From Ricordea florida (Eukaryota; Cnidaria; Anthozoa; Corallimorpharia; Ricordeidae), in the NCBI GenBank assembly GCA_949710005.1, contig OX453272.1, positions 14,270,088 through 14,334,087 on the forward strand: a DNA stretch of 64,000 nt, given 5' to 3'. A program made the position numbers and the translations under genes. Every line of letters starts with the position of its first letter. The stretch's first letter is position 1. This document shows positions 36,801 to 51,800 of this stretch, in pieces. The notes below the pieces were generated by a model. That model was not told where the DNA came from and ran no database searches. It saw nothing but the letters and a program-made list of their open reading frames with translations.

Positions 36801-39800
36801 TTGTGGGAACATATCCACGTTCCAGATACTCTTCCTCCTATACAAAAAATAGACAGTCAAAGACTGCATGTGGCTCCTGTTTTTACAAAGTGGATGGTGT
36901 GGAAACCATTATACTCTAATATACACTTATGTATGGTCCCGAGGGAATCACTTAGTTTTATTTTCCTGAGAGTTCTGACGTTTCCCGAGACAAATATTGA
37001 CTATGCCTTCGGCGAACAATTGTTTAATCGTACGATTGGTGAAAACGTCTCAAGTGACATCCCCCGCAACAATATTGGGGAATCTTGATAAAGCCGTCTT
37101 GGAGGGCACAAAAAACTCTAGCAAGTCTTCCGCATTAAATGTCTTCGGCGGTACGCTGTTTATTTATACTCGGGCTGCTACCCCTGGTAGCCCGAGTCTA
37201 GGTTTACCTTTTCAGTCTATTAGTATCTATATGCAATGACATTAATTGATCATCGCAGTTATGTACACAACCTAAAGCAGCTGTGAAATTAAAGCCTAAA
37301 AACAACTCCGGCCGGAACGGGATTCGAACCCATGACCTCTGCGGAAGTTTTCTCAGTTACGGTCTGTCTCATGCGTGGTCCCGTGGAAAGTAGTTGCAAG
37401 GCAAAAACTTGACAACTAAAGCGTGATAACGCTCAAAGTTTGATTACGCTTGCAGGTGAAACGGTTGACGTTACAAAGGATTGCTAGACATAATGTTATT
37501 TAAGACTGTTTCTAAAATCTATTGAACTTGTTGTTTGTTTATAATAAAGTTCTTGGTAATTATGACCGCAAAACGGCTAACAAAGCTATATACTCGATCT
37601 CGAAGACTGTTTGTCAGCCCGAATTCCCTCGGGCCTCTTTTCAAAATATATCATGCCTGGATTCTTTTCTTATTCAAACTCAAGTTTTCTTATCTGCGTG
37701 GTCGTGTGGAAAGACATTAGCGGGAACAGGCGAAATCGTAAGAATAGTATATCCGATTGAGGAGTAATATTGTTGTTTTTCCCCACATATCGCTTCTTCG
37801 CCGACGATAACTTGGAATCACGATTCACAAGTGTTTTTCTACCGTGGGAACCAAAGAAGCTGATTGGTAAACATTAATCCGATTAGTAAACAAACCCAAT
37901 TATCACTGAAATTTCTGTAACACCTTAGAAATCTTTCTGATAAAATCGCTCAGCTTAAACACGACGTCGACAAGAATTGCGGTGCGATATACAGTCTGGT
38001 AGGTTTCATGCGGTCGTGGAACCAGCCATATAGAATACAACATATATAAACCCAGGAGCTCCTGATAAACCTTAAGCGTAAACTGACATTCACGTTTGTT
38101 CGAAGCGGTATTATAAAGTGTAGCCCGAGTGAACACTCCCGAGAGCGTCTAGTTATATTTATATAAGCTTTAAATGTTGAACTTAATGCAGAATTCTCGC
38201 TCTGTGTCTATCAGTTTTCAAGATTTCCGTTGCATCGGAAGGATGTCGTTGGTTGCTCGAACATTTCCCGAACTTTTTCCGAACTTAACTTACTTACTTA
38301 CTTACTTAACAGACCGATAGCATAGTGGATACTGTTGCTATAGCAACAGTAGCCACAAAAAACATTCTTCCGAAAAATTTTCACTACAAAGGTACGAATG
38401 CCTGGAAACCGGAGGGTTTTTTCTCTTCATCTGTAATAACCACGCTGGAAGGAGTTTTGGTAAAGAACGCCACGATAGTTTTGCACATTTGAGATTGTTA
38501 CTTCGGTTAACACATCCATATGCTATCCAGTGCCTTACCATACTTTACACGATAAAATTAGGTCAGAAAAACCTCCAATTCGAAAAAGGAATAGATGAAA
38601 ACAGTGAGGAATCAAGAAATCACGCAGTCCTTCAATAACAAATTATTGTTTTGATCCGAAAGCATCGCTTACGCGCGCTCTGAAACGAACACCGCTAAAA
38701 CGTGGGCTCAACTGTAAATAACAGCTATCAGACGGCCCGTTTTCGGTTTCTGTCGACTTTAATAATCAATAGAAACCTCTAAATCCCCTAGTTTCAAAAC
38801 CTGTCGCAAATCCTGACCCTGTGAAATACTTCTACTGGTACAAAACCTTCTTTTGCCGCTGATCGATTGCGAAAAATTTTAAGTTACGTAAGGTACCAAT
38901 CCCATTTCCCAGCCTATCTTTTTTTTTGCTCAAATCCCAGTGCTCAAATCCCATTCCTACTGGCCGAATTTGGAAAAGAATTCCCATTCCCAGTGACTTA
39001 AATCGTATTTTTCCAGGGCAAAACCCGAGCTAATCCCAATTTCCACAGGACTCGTTTTAAAAGATCCCATTTAAAAAAACCTGATTAAAAGATTTCAACT
39101 CAAAAAAATCTCATATGTCCCGGTAGATACTACAAGCAATATCATGTCACAAAAAGAAACAATTAACAAGGAGCATTTCTTCACCTCGATCGTTTCCTCT
39201 GCCTTATCTCCTCTATCCCTTTCATCCCTTTTCTTTCTCTGTGATGACAGCTCTCCTTCCAGAATCTCAGCCCTCTCTTCGCTTTTTACTCTCATGAATT
39301 CTTTCAGCTTACGCTCATGTTCAATAATACGCATTAGCTCTTTGAGTTCCGTGTTGTATTGACCTAAATCTTTGTCTCCCTTCTCTTTGAGGGCCATCAT
39401 CTTGGCCTGTGCTTCATCACTACAAATATTAAGACGGGTGGCTTTTTAGTATGCAGTAATTACAACAAATTCCCCTCAACAGTTATTTTTGTAGGGAGTA
39501 TTAGAAGCAAAATAGGTACTCGGGCTTATGTCTTTGTATACAGAATTGGATTAGGAATGCAACGTTTGTTTTTGTTTGTTTTATCGGTATACATGAAGTG
39601 TATTTAAATCATTTTATGCTGCTGCATCAAGGTAACCTTTTGTACGGAGGAGTAATGGGGAGCCGTAGGTACGTGGAGTACCAGTCATAAAGTGGTTTAC
39701 CGTAAGTTAATATGCAGCCATACATAAACTTAAAAGCCATACCCCTACATAGTCTTACATAGCCATACACAGCGATGAATAACCATACAAGGTCACACAT

Positions 39801-42800
39801 AGCCATACATAGCCAAACATAGCTGTACACTGCGATAACACAGCCATACATAACCAATAAAAGCCATACATAGCCATACGTAGCCTTACATAGCCATCCA
39901 TACCCATACACAGCCATACATAGCCACACATAGCCATACACAGCTATACATAGCCACACATAGACATACACAGCTATACATAGCCACACATAGCTATGCA
40001 CAGCTATGCATAGCCATACATAGCCATAAACAGCCATACATAGCCACACGTAACCATACATAGCCATACACAGCCATACATAGCCATACACCGCCCTTCA
40101 TAGCCATACACAGCCATACATAACCATACAAGGTCATACATAGCCAAACATAGCTGTACACCGCCATACATAGCTATACACTGTGATACACAGCCATACA
40201 AATAAAATCCATACATAGCTGTGTATAGCTGTGTATGGCTACGTATGGCTATGTATAGTCATTTAGCAATTCTTAGTTAATAGCCAACAGGGCGATATGC
40301 GCCTCGTTGGCTATAATTCATGTACCCAGAGCTCGTCTGCTAGCTGTGCCATGCTAATGAAGCCCAACAAGGCCGAAACAGCTGTCCATGGCTGCTGACT
40401 TTTGAGCTCAATTTTTTTCATCTTTTTTTTTGTAGCAATAGGGTTTTATCCCTTCTCCCACCGTCGCCTCAGTGCGCATATGTGTGGTTTTAACATACTC
40501 GTACTACATTTTGACGTTATAATTCGTGTACGACGAAACGAGACGAGAAGTTGGAGCAAGTTTGCACAACAAGAATTGACTGTTGTCGTTGTTGTTGTTT
40601 GCAAACAGACCCATGCTATTGTCAAGCCGATGTTGACGACGAATACGGCTCGTTCTTAAACATCTCTCTGATGTACTTGGCAATGTTTTTCGAGTTAGCA
40701 AACCGTGGAACAAGTAGGCAGAAGTTCAAAAATAACCTCCGTTTATGGGCTCCACGGAAGTTTCAAAATGACGGCTGTTTGTGAGAGTTTCACTTTAATT
40801 TGTAATAAACAATTAAAATAGTGTCAATTTCAAATCAATATATAATTTGCTCACTTACCGCCAAATAATTTCATCCCATATTTAGTTGCTTCGGTAGTAT
40901 TTTTTGGTAAATTCTTTTCAATTAAGACTTGAGTTTCTTCCCGTCTATCTCAAAAAATATTTCCTCCATGATGGCTGTTTTCCAAATAAGGGGAAAGCGG
41001 ATAGCCTGTGAGTAGGGAACCAATCAGAGCGCGCGTGTGCTCATATCCAGGGATTGTAGATATAATAAGTATGGTAATGTGTGGGTATGTACGTTTATGT
41101 ATGGTAAACCACTATATAACTGTTACACCACGTACCTACCAAATCAGATTGGCCTGGTGGGCGCGTGAACTGCGAGTGACCCTGTCGACAGTCTTCTTCG
41201 CATTCTACGTGCGAGAAGCGTACCTCTGGGAAGTACTGTATCATGCTTAATAGCCTGTATTTAACCTGACCTACCGAGCTTCATACGCTGCTGTTGATGT
41301 TTCAATGCCTTCCATGATTTTCTGCTTGTTACCTTGCAGTTCTTTTTCCAGTTTTAATCGGATAGTGTCAAACGTCTTTTTCTCCAGGCGCATGTGGTCA
41401 AATGATTCCCGCAGCTTAGCATTTTCAGACAGAGACGTGTTGAAGTCGGTTTTTAACTACAAGATAGACAAAAGCCAATTACTATAATATTATTCAATAC
41501 GTACAAATCACCCACTATCTTTGAGTGGTGGAAATGAATGAGCTTAATAAACTTAACATTCAACTTAAAATTAAAGAAGAGATTAAATTCAAAAAGGATA
41601 ATGATCGAGAAAAAGTCATTATCATCTACACTGTAGTCTCGGTTTTGCTCTAGCTGCATGATGAAAGCGCACACATGCCACGAAGCTAACATGACTGCGC
41701 AGCTAAGTACGCCGGTTTCCGCATTCCGCATTTCTTCATTTTCCGTATCATGAAGTCCATTAGAGGACTACAGTGAGTACACCTTCTGACGTTTTGATAT
41801 TACAGTCAATCCTGTATTAAGCGGACCTCATATTAAGCGGACAGCCTCTGATAAGCGGACAGCCGCCTAAGTCCTATTCTAATTCTCCATATTTACTGTA
41901 AAGAAAACTTGCATTCAACGGATACTTCTAGTTAAGTGAACGCAGACACGTTAAACTTGACTTTCATGGTCATTTCTATTGTCAAAAACCTGTATTAAAG
42001 GGACACTGCAAAAAAGATGCATGTTTGTCATCCACGTTTTAATACAGGATAGGTAATTTAACTTTGCCGACAAAAGAAAGGGGAAATATCTTTGTTAGTA
42101 GTCCGTTTAAAAAAAGGGATCGAATTAGTAATATGCGACCACGATGACAAAACATTTGTATGGCAAGCTGGAATATTCGAGTACCTAGCCATCTGATTTG
42201 AAGCAAGTCATTAACTTTACTGATGGTCAGTGAAAGATCCTCCCTTCCATGATGGCAAGAATACTCCAGTAACTAGATCGGTCATTGTTTTTGAAAATAC
42301 AGTATTCCACAGTTGTCATAACTTCACAGGAATGCTATTTTACCTTTTCAAGGCCTTTTAACACTGATAAATAATTAATATGACCCCTATATGACGAATT
42401 CTAAGTGAAACCGTTTTTAGCAGACACCCTGTATTAAGCGGACACTACCCCCCGGGGGGTACTCCCCTATAAAAGTGACGGGGAAACTCGTCGTACCTTT
42501 AAAGGGTTTAATTTTGTGGCGTGATACCGCTTAGGGTGCTAAAAACCTAAACTGACTGCTGTCAGAGTTGTCTCGGTACCTTATAGGAGTCTGCAGTAAG
42601 ATTATCGCCCAGTATTCAGAAGTTATCTTTGGTACTCTTAAAATCTGCAGAGCCAGTTATATAATTTGTTGTTGTTGAGTTGGTACCACTCAGGGGTGGG
42701 AACGAATTTGGGACACGCCCACTAAAAAGATCCTGGTGTTCTCGAAATTTTCCGATGAGCGTCCATGTCACTTTTATGGGGGAGTACCCACTACCCCCAG

Positions 42801-45800
42801 GACACTACTATGGGCCCCAAAGGAGTCCGCTTAATACAGATTTGATTGTACATATACAATGACATGTAGGTCTAACCCACTTACTACCACCGTACTGTAC
42901 ATGAACTCGCTCTAGACAGTCAGCAGGTACACTGTCCATGATGAAGATTTAGTGAATTCGTTTGCCTTGGTTTTGGAGGGTCTCCAAGGAGGGGGGGAGG
43001 GGAGGGGGGAGGGGGGTCTTTGTTCCCTCGTTTCCTTCCAAAATTTCCTTATGTTCCCATGTTCCCGCAGCTTTTCCTTACTTGTTCCCCATAACATATC
43101 TGCTTGCCACGTATCCCCTAAATCTCAATTCTACTGCATGCCGCAAGATCAGTTTGGTTATAATTCATTTTCCTCTCTAAATTACAATCAAACAACTTTT
43201 ATAGATAGATAATCATAATTATATTTCATTATTGTCACTACTGTATTATCTTACCTATCAAAATATATCATTATACATTACATAAGTGAACAAATCAGCA
43301 CTTGTTGACAATCTACTGCCATGCAATACCTTGTCAAGTCTATTTTCGAGAACCCTGTTGTATTTCTGGGTTCGAACATTATGCGCATGACTGTTATGAA
43401 CACTGCAAATAAAATCCAAAACAGAAAATTTGTTATCACTGCATTAATTTTATAGGTAAAAAGTAAAAGTACCAAAGGTTGCAAAGGTATGGCCTGAGCA
43501 CAGTCCAACAAAATAGAGACTGACAATGCCCTGTACATAATAGTCCAACACATATTGCAGATTGATAATGGCCTGTTCACAGTCCAACAAAATAGAGATT
43601 GATAATGCCCTGTACATATAGTCCGACACATATTGCACATTGATATGGCCTGAGCACAGTCCAACAAAATAGAGATTGACAATGCCCTGTACATAATTAT
43701 TAGTCCAACACATATTGCAGATTGATATGGCCTGTGCACAGTCCAACAAATTAGAGATTGATAATGCCCTGCACATATAGTCTGACACATAAAATATTGC
43801 AGATTGATATGGTCTGTGCACAGTCCAACAAATTAGAGATTGATAATGCCCTGCACATATAGTCTGACACATAAAATATTGCAGATTGATATGGTCTGTG
43901 CACAGTCCAACAAATTAGAGATTGATGATGCCCTGTATATATAGTCCAACACATATTCAGGCCTTCTGACAGGGTGCGCGGGTGCAGGACCGCACAATTC
44001 GATCAAAGCCGCACAATCCCGCACAATTTCTGAAAATCCGCGAAATCCCGCACAACATGGAAAGATTTGGTTAAAAATCCCCATAGATTGTCAAGGTTTT
44101 TAAAAAGAAACTTTTTAGGCTATATTTAGGCTATTTACCTAGCAAAACAATCGAGAAATCTGCCGCTTTCCGCGATTGAACAGCTCGAGCGGATATAAAA
44201 ACAACAAGGCGGCTCTTCATAGCTCCATGCCGGCCTGGGCACTAGTCTCAGTATAATCTTGTCTCGGTGTTTAGCAGCATTTCAAGCGTGAAGAGTCTTA
44301 AACCTTCACGAGATAATATTCGCTCTACATATCAAAGAAAGAACAAAAATGTCGGGATTTTTCATAAAGTAACTTGTTCCGGTCGAAAACATTTTATTTC
44401 GAAGCGGAATTACGCCCGGGAATTACGGTTTTGAATAAACTTAATCGATCGTGTCACGCAACATGATTTTGCTGATACAAACTTTGGCCAAAGTTGTAGC
44501 AATATAGAAATTTGGTTTATGTTTAATTGCCAAACTAAGAGGGGAGTTGTTGCACTTTTCATTTATCCAGAAATTTCTCCATATTGGTTTTTTTTTTGGG
44601 CCCAGTGATCGAATATTTGTTTGTTTACACGATTGCGCAATCCCGCGCAATTCCCCCACAATCGCCGTTTTTTACCGCACAATTTGCCTCCCAAAACCCG
44701 CACAATTTCCTTTTTTTTTCTGCACCCTGTCAGAAGGCCTGCATATTGAAGATCGATGTGGCCTGTACATAGTCCAACACATTACAGATTGGTATGGCCT
44801 AGCTGTGCATAATACAACAAATCACAGATTGATATGGCTTGTGCATATCCAAAACATTACAAATTGGTCTGGCCTGTGCATAATATAACACATCACAGAC
44901 TGATATGACCTGTGAATAATACAACACGTACATTACAGACTGGTATGGCCTGTGCATATATAATACAACAATATTATCACAGATTCATGAGGCCTGTGCA
45001 TACAGTAATCCAACACACTGCAGATTGTTGGACTCCAGTTCAGTCATCCAAAACCATGCATGCTTGAGTGAACAAGAAATTCAAATATTATGAAGAATTT
45101 CTTGTTCATTGTGTGGCCAGCAAGTGTAATACTCGTAAAGAATGAACTTCAAGTCTACAGTATTCAAACTATAAGTGCTCCACGTACATCACAGGAGCAT
45201 GACTTTTAATAAGACAACAAATATAATATTATGGCCACAGTAGCAAAAACACCTTGAAGATGCATGTATTTGAAAACCAATTTAAATGACAGAAAAAGTC
45301 AATAGAAATACATGTACATGTATATATGTTCAGAAAGAAAATGATACAAACTGTACATTTTCAGCTAAACAATCACTATTAAAGTTACAATTGGATTAAC
45401 CGCATTGGAAATTGTGGGTTTGACTTTACACAATACGGCACTCCAGTCAGCCAATGAGATTCCAGGATTCAATTAACACACAAAGTTATAATTAGCAATT
45501 AATGAATGACGCTGAGTAGGATATGAAGAATTAAGCGGATCGAGGAAGGTGTTATCCACAGAGGCCGTAGGTCGGGGTGTATTTTTTTTAAACACCCTCC
45601 GAGATCCGCTTAATTCTCAATATCCTATGATAGCCGAATTCATTAATTGCTTTATTATTTATCAAAATATTTTCAAACACTTAAAGGAGAAAATGAGCTT
45701 CATTTTCACAAATTTCACACCCACCAGCAATATAACAAAACAACAAAATAACACAAGCTCGTCCCCAGGTCTTCTCGGTTAACGGTGCATTAACCTGCCA

Positions 45801-48800
45801 AAACGCTGCATTTTTGACGTCATTTCCTCGTTTAAGTCAAAATTCTTCCAAATTTGGTCATCAGTAACTGGTTATGGTGAATTAAACGTGTGCTTTTAGC
45901 CAATCAGAATCGGGGAAATATTTTGAATGAATAATAAACATAATTAATTGAACATAATCTGCCATCAACAGTGAATTGGTGCATTTACTGTATGTGGTTC
46001 AGTTATGTCAAGTCGAATCTTACCCTCCCATATTCTTTCTTTGCTGCTTGATTTTCTTCTCCATGACTGTTATCTGTAGAAAAAAAAATTAAAACAAAAT
46101 TGTCATGAAAATATTTTGCAGATGTACAGTAATTCCTGGTTGCAGCTTTTTAGCAAAGTTGAGTTTGGGGGCGCATATAACTCCAGAAAACTAACTTGCT
46201 GCTGACAAAAATATCACAACAAAACATAGCATTTCAGTAAAATGGAAATGCATGTTTCAAAGTTTGAAACTTTAAATGTTGCACCATTTTTCAGCTGTTT
46301 CATCTGTAGTAGTGATCAAAAGACTTGTGTGACTCTGCTAAAGTAACACAATCAAGAACTACGTACAAATTAGTTAAACAAAGAACTGTTTAACTTAAAA
46401 CAGTGCCTCCCTTTCCACTTGCGGTTAAACAAACTCTGTAATGATCCAATCCCTGTACAATGTTAGTTTGTGGTTTTGTAGTTACAGTCAAAGACTCATG
46501 TATTCATAACATACAGTTCTGTTGTTCTTGTACACCTTTTCTTTTTCGTGTTGGACGGTTCCCATAATGTTTGGTAAAAGAGTGTAATTTCTCTGTAAAA
46601 CCCATTTACAGGGACAGAATAAATACTGATTGATCGTGAACATCAAGACTTGCTAATTGGAAGTATTGTACCTTTCACTACTGCATGTATGGCTATCAAA
46701 CCACAGAGGCAGTGATTTGGGATCATCTCTCTTTTGAATGTAATTATTATATGATAAAATTAAGCTCTAAAAATAACTGCAATCTTTAATATTTGCTATG
46801 CAATATTAATATTTAACACCTACAGTGTAGTAGTAATACTAAGGTAGCTATTGGTTAACAAGGGTACTCAAACACAATTTACACATCTCAAGTATACAGC
46901 AAGTGACCTGTTCATCCATTCCTCTTACATCTTCTTTTGCTTCACCAAGTTTTTTTCGCTGTTCCTCTATAAAGAACAAATTTTCAGTAAATAATAACAA
47001 ATGCCCACATTCTGGGACAGAACACAGTCCCTTTTGAATACACATACATGCAAACACATAGTCTTAAACTATGCTAAGTCACATTTTCGCAGAAAAATAC
47101 AGTGAAGGATTCCTTGATCCACATATATGCACTCCTGAGAATATTGGACACCTGTGTCCTGAGAAATTAGTTTTATTCTCCACTTTGTCAATGTCATTTA
47201 CTGTATGTATAAGTTACAGTACAGGTCAAAATTATTCTTAGGTTATCCTACTTTAAAACTATAGTCCATTTTTTTCAAACTAGTTTGATTTGTTTCAACC
47301 TGGGTCAATTTAATTTGTTTCAACCTAGGTCAAGTTGGGGCAGGTACAAAACACAGGTCATTGTTTTACCAATACAGCAAGTATCCTAAACAATCATTAA
47401 AGCTGTAACCTTAGACCTATAAGGTTAGCTTTAATGAATGTTTAGGATACTTGCTGTATTGGTAAAACAATGACCCTATGAGCTGTGTTTTACCTGCCCC
47501 AACTTGACCTTAAGGTTGAAACAACTTGACCTAGATTGAAAAAAATCACCCTAGTGTGAAAGGGGCTCCAGAAGGGGCATCTTAGAAGGAAAGCGTGTCT
47601 GATAAGCCTTTCACAATGCTATATGTATAAGCATCATTACACAAAGTGAGGCAAAAAAGCATGAAGGAATTTTTTACGGCACCTCAAACGTTATTACTGG
47701 AAGATGAACATGAAAGTAGGAGTCAGGATTGAAAAAGATATAAATTTATTGTAATGAGCATACTGTTATCATCCGAGGACTTAATGACCTTCTAGGGGCA
47801 GAAGGATAATTCTAGTGGACACAAAAAGCTATGAAAAATGGGGAGCATTAACCAATGTACTTAGTGCAGAAATAAAATACAGTATACTATTAAGCTTTGT
47901 TTTGATTTTCAAGCTTTCAACTGAATAATGCAATCATACAACTGTAGATTCTATGTAAATGCCAATTTTTGTTTTGAGTGCATAAACGCCTTTTATACAT
48001 GTATATAGCAATCAAATCATGCTGTGAACGACTGGTCATGATCACTTATACATATCACATCTGACAACTATATAGTATTATTCCCATGTCAAGATTCACC
48101 TTGTTTGCTTTGTTAAAATCATACATGTACATTTAATGAAACTGCATGAAGACCAGCTTGGACTTGTTAATTGCATATAGTTGTATGACTGCATGAATGC
48201 CATCTAGCGGTAACAGCAGGCTATTTAAAGGAAAAACTTTAAATTTACGTAGTTGATTATCTTTTCAGTCTTCTGCAACTTCGCATTCTATCATCTGCAC
48301 GTTTTTTCACACGAATTCAAATTTTTACAGCTGTCAATTTCTTCCAATATTCTAAAAATACATGTATTTATGTTCTTGACGTTTTTAGCCAATTTGCAGC
48401 TATCCCATAATGATTATGTCAATTTCGTGAGTTTTCCACACTTCCCATTATACAGTAAACTGGTTTATTATATGACTAGCTCCGTGAGCGGGCAAGATGA
48501 ACCGAATCTCGCGCTGTGATTGGCTACCCGAGCGGGCACTATGGAGCTATCTTGCCCGCTCGGGATAAGGGCTTTGTCCCGCAAGAAAAATTCATCCGAG
48601 GCGAAAGCCGGTTTACCAAAATTTTCTTTCTTAGTTTTTCCCTGAAAAATCTTTTCCGTGACAGTTAAAGATTTCCTGTGGTTTGTGTATCGATGGAGCT
48701 GGAAAACGAGAAAACTTGATTTTTGAAAATAAACACGTACACGGATCATTTTTTGGTGTTTTATCCCATATAATAAATCCTTTATTGACCAAGCTTGTTC

Positions 48801-48842
48801 GGTCAAGATGGCTGGATATTGGCCTCATTCTTTTTTTGCGTG

Positions 48843-48885
<43 letters not shown>

Positions 48886-51800
48886 AAAAAGAACTTAGCC
48901 AATATCCAGCCATCTTGACCTCACGCTTGGTCAATAACCCATATATCTCGTAAACACATTTTTGGCACATTCAAAGCCCATTTACATACATCATTACAGC
49001 AGCGCTGATCATGAATTTCTGAAATGTCCGTACCGCTGTCAAACCACTGTTTAAAGCTGTTAAACAGTGATTTGACAGCGGTAAAAAAATTGTGACTGCT
49101 GCAGCCAGCAACTTCACAGCAGTTTTGCAGCACTTCGAGAAGCTGTTCTGCAAAGCGGCAACAGCGCTGCCCATTTGAAATTTCATACAGGCAGTACCAC
49201 ATTAATATATAATATTACTATAGAAACATGTTCTAATTGCCTTAAGAGCTACATACCTTCCTCAGAAAGAAGTTTACTTAGTTTTTCAGTATTCTTTTTG
49301 TCCTGCCCAAAAAAATACAACAAAAATTATTAATCTTCAGTTTTGCATATTATCTTGTTGGTTAAATTGAATTTTCAAGGCCAAAATGGTTCCAAACTAA
49401 GTTTGATTTGTTTTTTCTTTCTTTCACATTAATTTCCATAATCATCCAATAATCTAAAACAAAGGAAAAAAAAACAAATATGCAATACATTACAACTTTA
49501 CTGGTTCCATCCACTAGTAGCGTTTCAGAAACCATTACAATGAGATAATAATAAAGTAAGAAACAAATATATACCAGTAAGCACTATAAAAAATGTCACA
49601 AATAAAGAATAATACATAATAATATGTCAAACATATAAAAATAATTATAAAATCTACAGCCAATGAACTAAAATACACATAATAAGATTCGCATTGTAAT
49701 CATTATTGTATACATACACATACATATACATGCATGTACATTTAGATCAAGCTCAGAACACTGGATCATCTCAAACTATTATTATAATAAAACTTTTAAG
49801 TTATAATTACACGGGATGACGTAGTCAGCCAGCGTATAAAATTTGGTAGCGCATTCCTTTCGTCGTCTTGGGAGTCAAAAATTGCCTTGTTTTTTAAACT
49901 TTCCCGTATCCCGAGCCCGTCCCGAAAAAATTGTGTGATTTTTATTGGCTGTAACTCCGAATCACGTGCAAGTCAGGTTGGATTGCACCATGGATATCCA
50001 TGATCGCACAATCAGCAAAAGAACATACTGCGTCAGCAATTTTAAACCAACTCATCCCGCGTAAACGCCTTCAAATTATGCAAATTGGTTTCTACCAATT
50101 AATCGTAAATTATGGTTAGCACATGGTATATGTCATTGTACACTCACGGTAGGTCTGCGGCCTTGTCAGTGTGTTGAGTGTGAATTTCTTTATAACTAAC
50201 AAAAGACATAATAACATTACACTCTATATACAACTACTGTACCTGATTCTGATTAAGCACACTTCCTGCCAAAGCATTTTCCTTCATCAATTCTTCACAT
50301 TCCTTCTTAAGACTGCTGATATCTTCCCTTGGATACAGAAGGATATAGCATTAAATATATGAGATAAATAATAGCATATAACAGGTATAAGGCAAGTGTT
50401 TCTGGATGGAACATTATACTATATTTTAGAACTATAACTAAATGAAATCTTACATGAGAGTATAGCAAAAGTTTGATATAACCCTTACCAAAGCAAAAAT
50501 ATGGGAATGATATGGCAAATGTTGGGCCATATCTGACCCATATGTGGAAATGGTATGGGAAGGTTGGATGATGGTATGGAACTGATATGGGCCCTGTTTT
50601 TGTCAAATTTCAAGCTATGGAAAATGCATGGGAAGGAAAGACTTTGCCATCCACTGTATGGGGGAACTAATATGGGACTAAGATGCCCATATGTATTCCA
50701 TAGAAATGAGACATTTGCTTGCTCCACCTCATCTATGGAAGTGATATGGGATGTACACATTGTAATGCTCCATAGATAATCCATACCAGCAAATAAAACA
50801 CTGCTGCAAGTTCCATAGGTTTTCCATTTGAATTTATATGGAATCTCTATGGGGCAGAAAAGTCTTTATATTTTATTCAGTTTTTATCACCCAGCAACTT
50901 TCCAAATATCACTTGCTATGGATATTCTATGGGCTGGTTACAAAATTCCAGTGGCAAGAAGCACCCATAATTGACACCTCAGAAAAATATCATTTTCCAT
51001 TTCAAACAGCCTCTTGTTACATGCGATATAATTTGCATTACGTGGAAGCTATAAGTTGTGCTGGGGATGGCCTTAAAGGAATCTGAAACAATAAGACTGC
51101 AATCATTATGACTGTGAATACTGGGCCCAACTTATGATGACCAGTCCTCTGCAGTAAACACATCATGTGTCTATTATTACTTGAGAGAGCAAAAACAAGA
51201 AGTGTTGACCATCAAAAATTAAAAGGGCTTTATATAATAAATTACACAAACCATAATAATTGAAGTACTTTTTATTTACTAACATGTCATGTTAAACTAC
51301 TGAACCCAGCACAAACTTGTTAGAGTCTCAATCAAATGGGAAACAACAATTTCATTTGGAGGGCAGAACTTTACTTAAAATTACTTAAAGCTTTGCTGAC
51401 TAAATTATTTTTGATGAAATCAATCTTTTTCAAAATGATGTGGGAAATGTGCTGCGTACCCAACGTCACGGCATCATGTGTCTCTTCAAATTCGAACTGA
51501 CTTATTTCATCTTCGTCTTGCTCTACCTCAAAGCAGCAGAAATCATCACTTAAAGTGTTGTCTGTTTCCTGAACGTATTCACGACAGCTTTTCTCGTCAT
51601 CTGGCAAGTTGGTAAGCTCACTTGTGAACGGCTCGAATACTGTGGGCTCCTCTGCAACACTGAACACGCACTCAGTTCTGTTGGAGCCATTTTGAGAAAC
51701 GGTTCGTGATCGACCCGTTTTATGGAGGCTACTTCTGCCTGTTTTTCGCGTCCTTGCTGCTGCAAACTTATAAGGATTAGAATGATGCAGAAATTGTCTA

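Larger units (their letters stand above)
39660..41142. mobile_element. 1.48-kb TIR element carrying a second 10-bp minisatellite
   Basis: Left end TAGGTACGTGGAGTACCAGT, then AAGTGGTTTACC. The inverted right end is TAGGTACGTGGTGTAACAGT, then AGTGGTTTACC: an imperfect 40-bp terminal repeat. It contains the minisatellite, an inverted copy of the A-tailed retroposon, and short chance ORFs. Confidence 0.6.

Noticed and set aside
43490..43957. CRISPR-like direct repeats
   Set aside because: The units are contiguous satellite monomers without spacers, in eukaryotic intron sequence.
48468..49202. Several overlapping ORFs of 65-112 codons on the minus strand
   Set aside because: They lie in palindromic repeats, have equal-length frames on the other strand and contain no recognisable domain.
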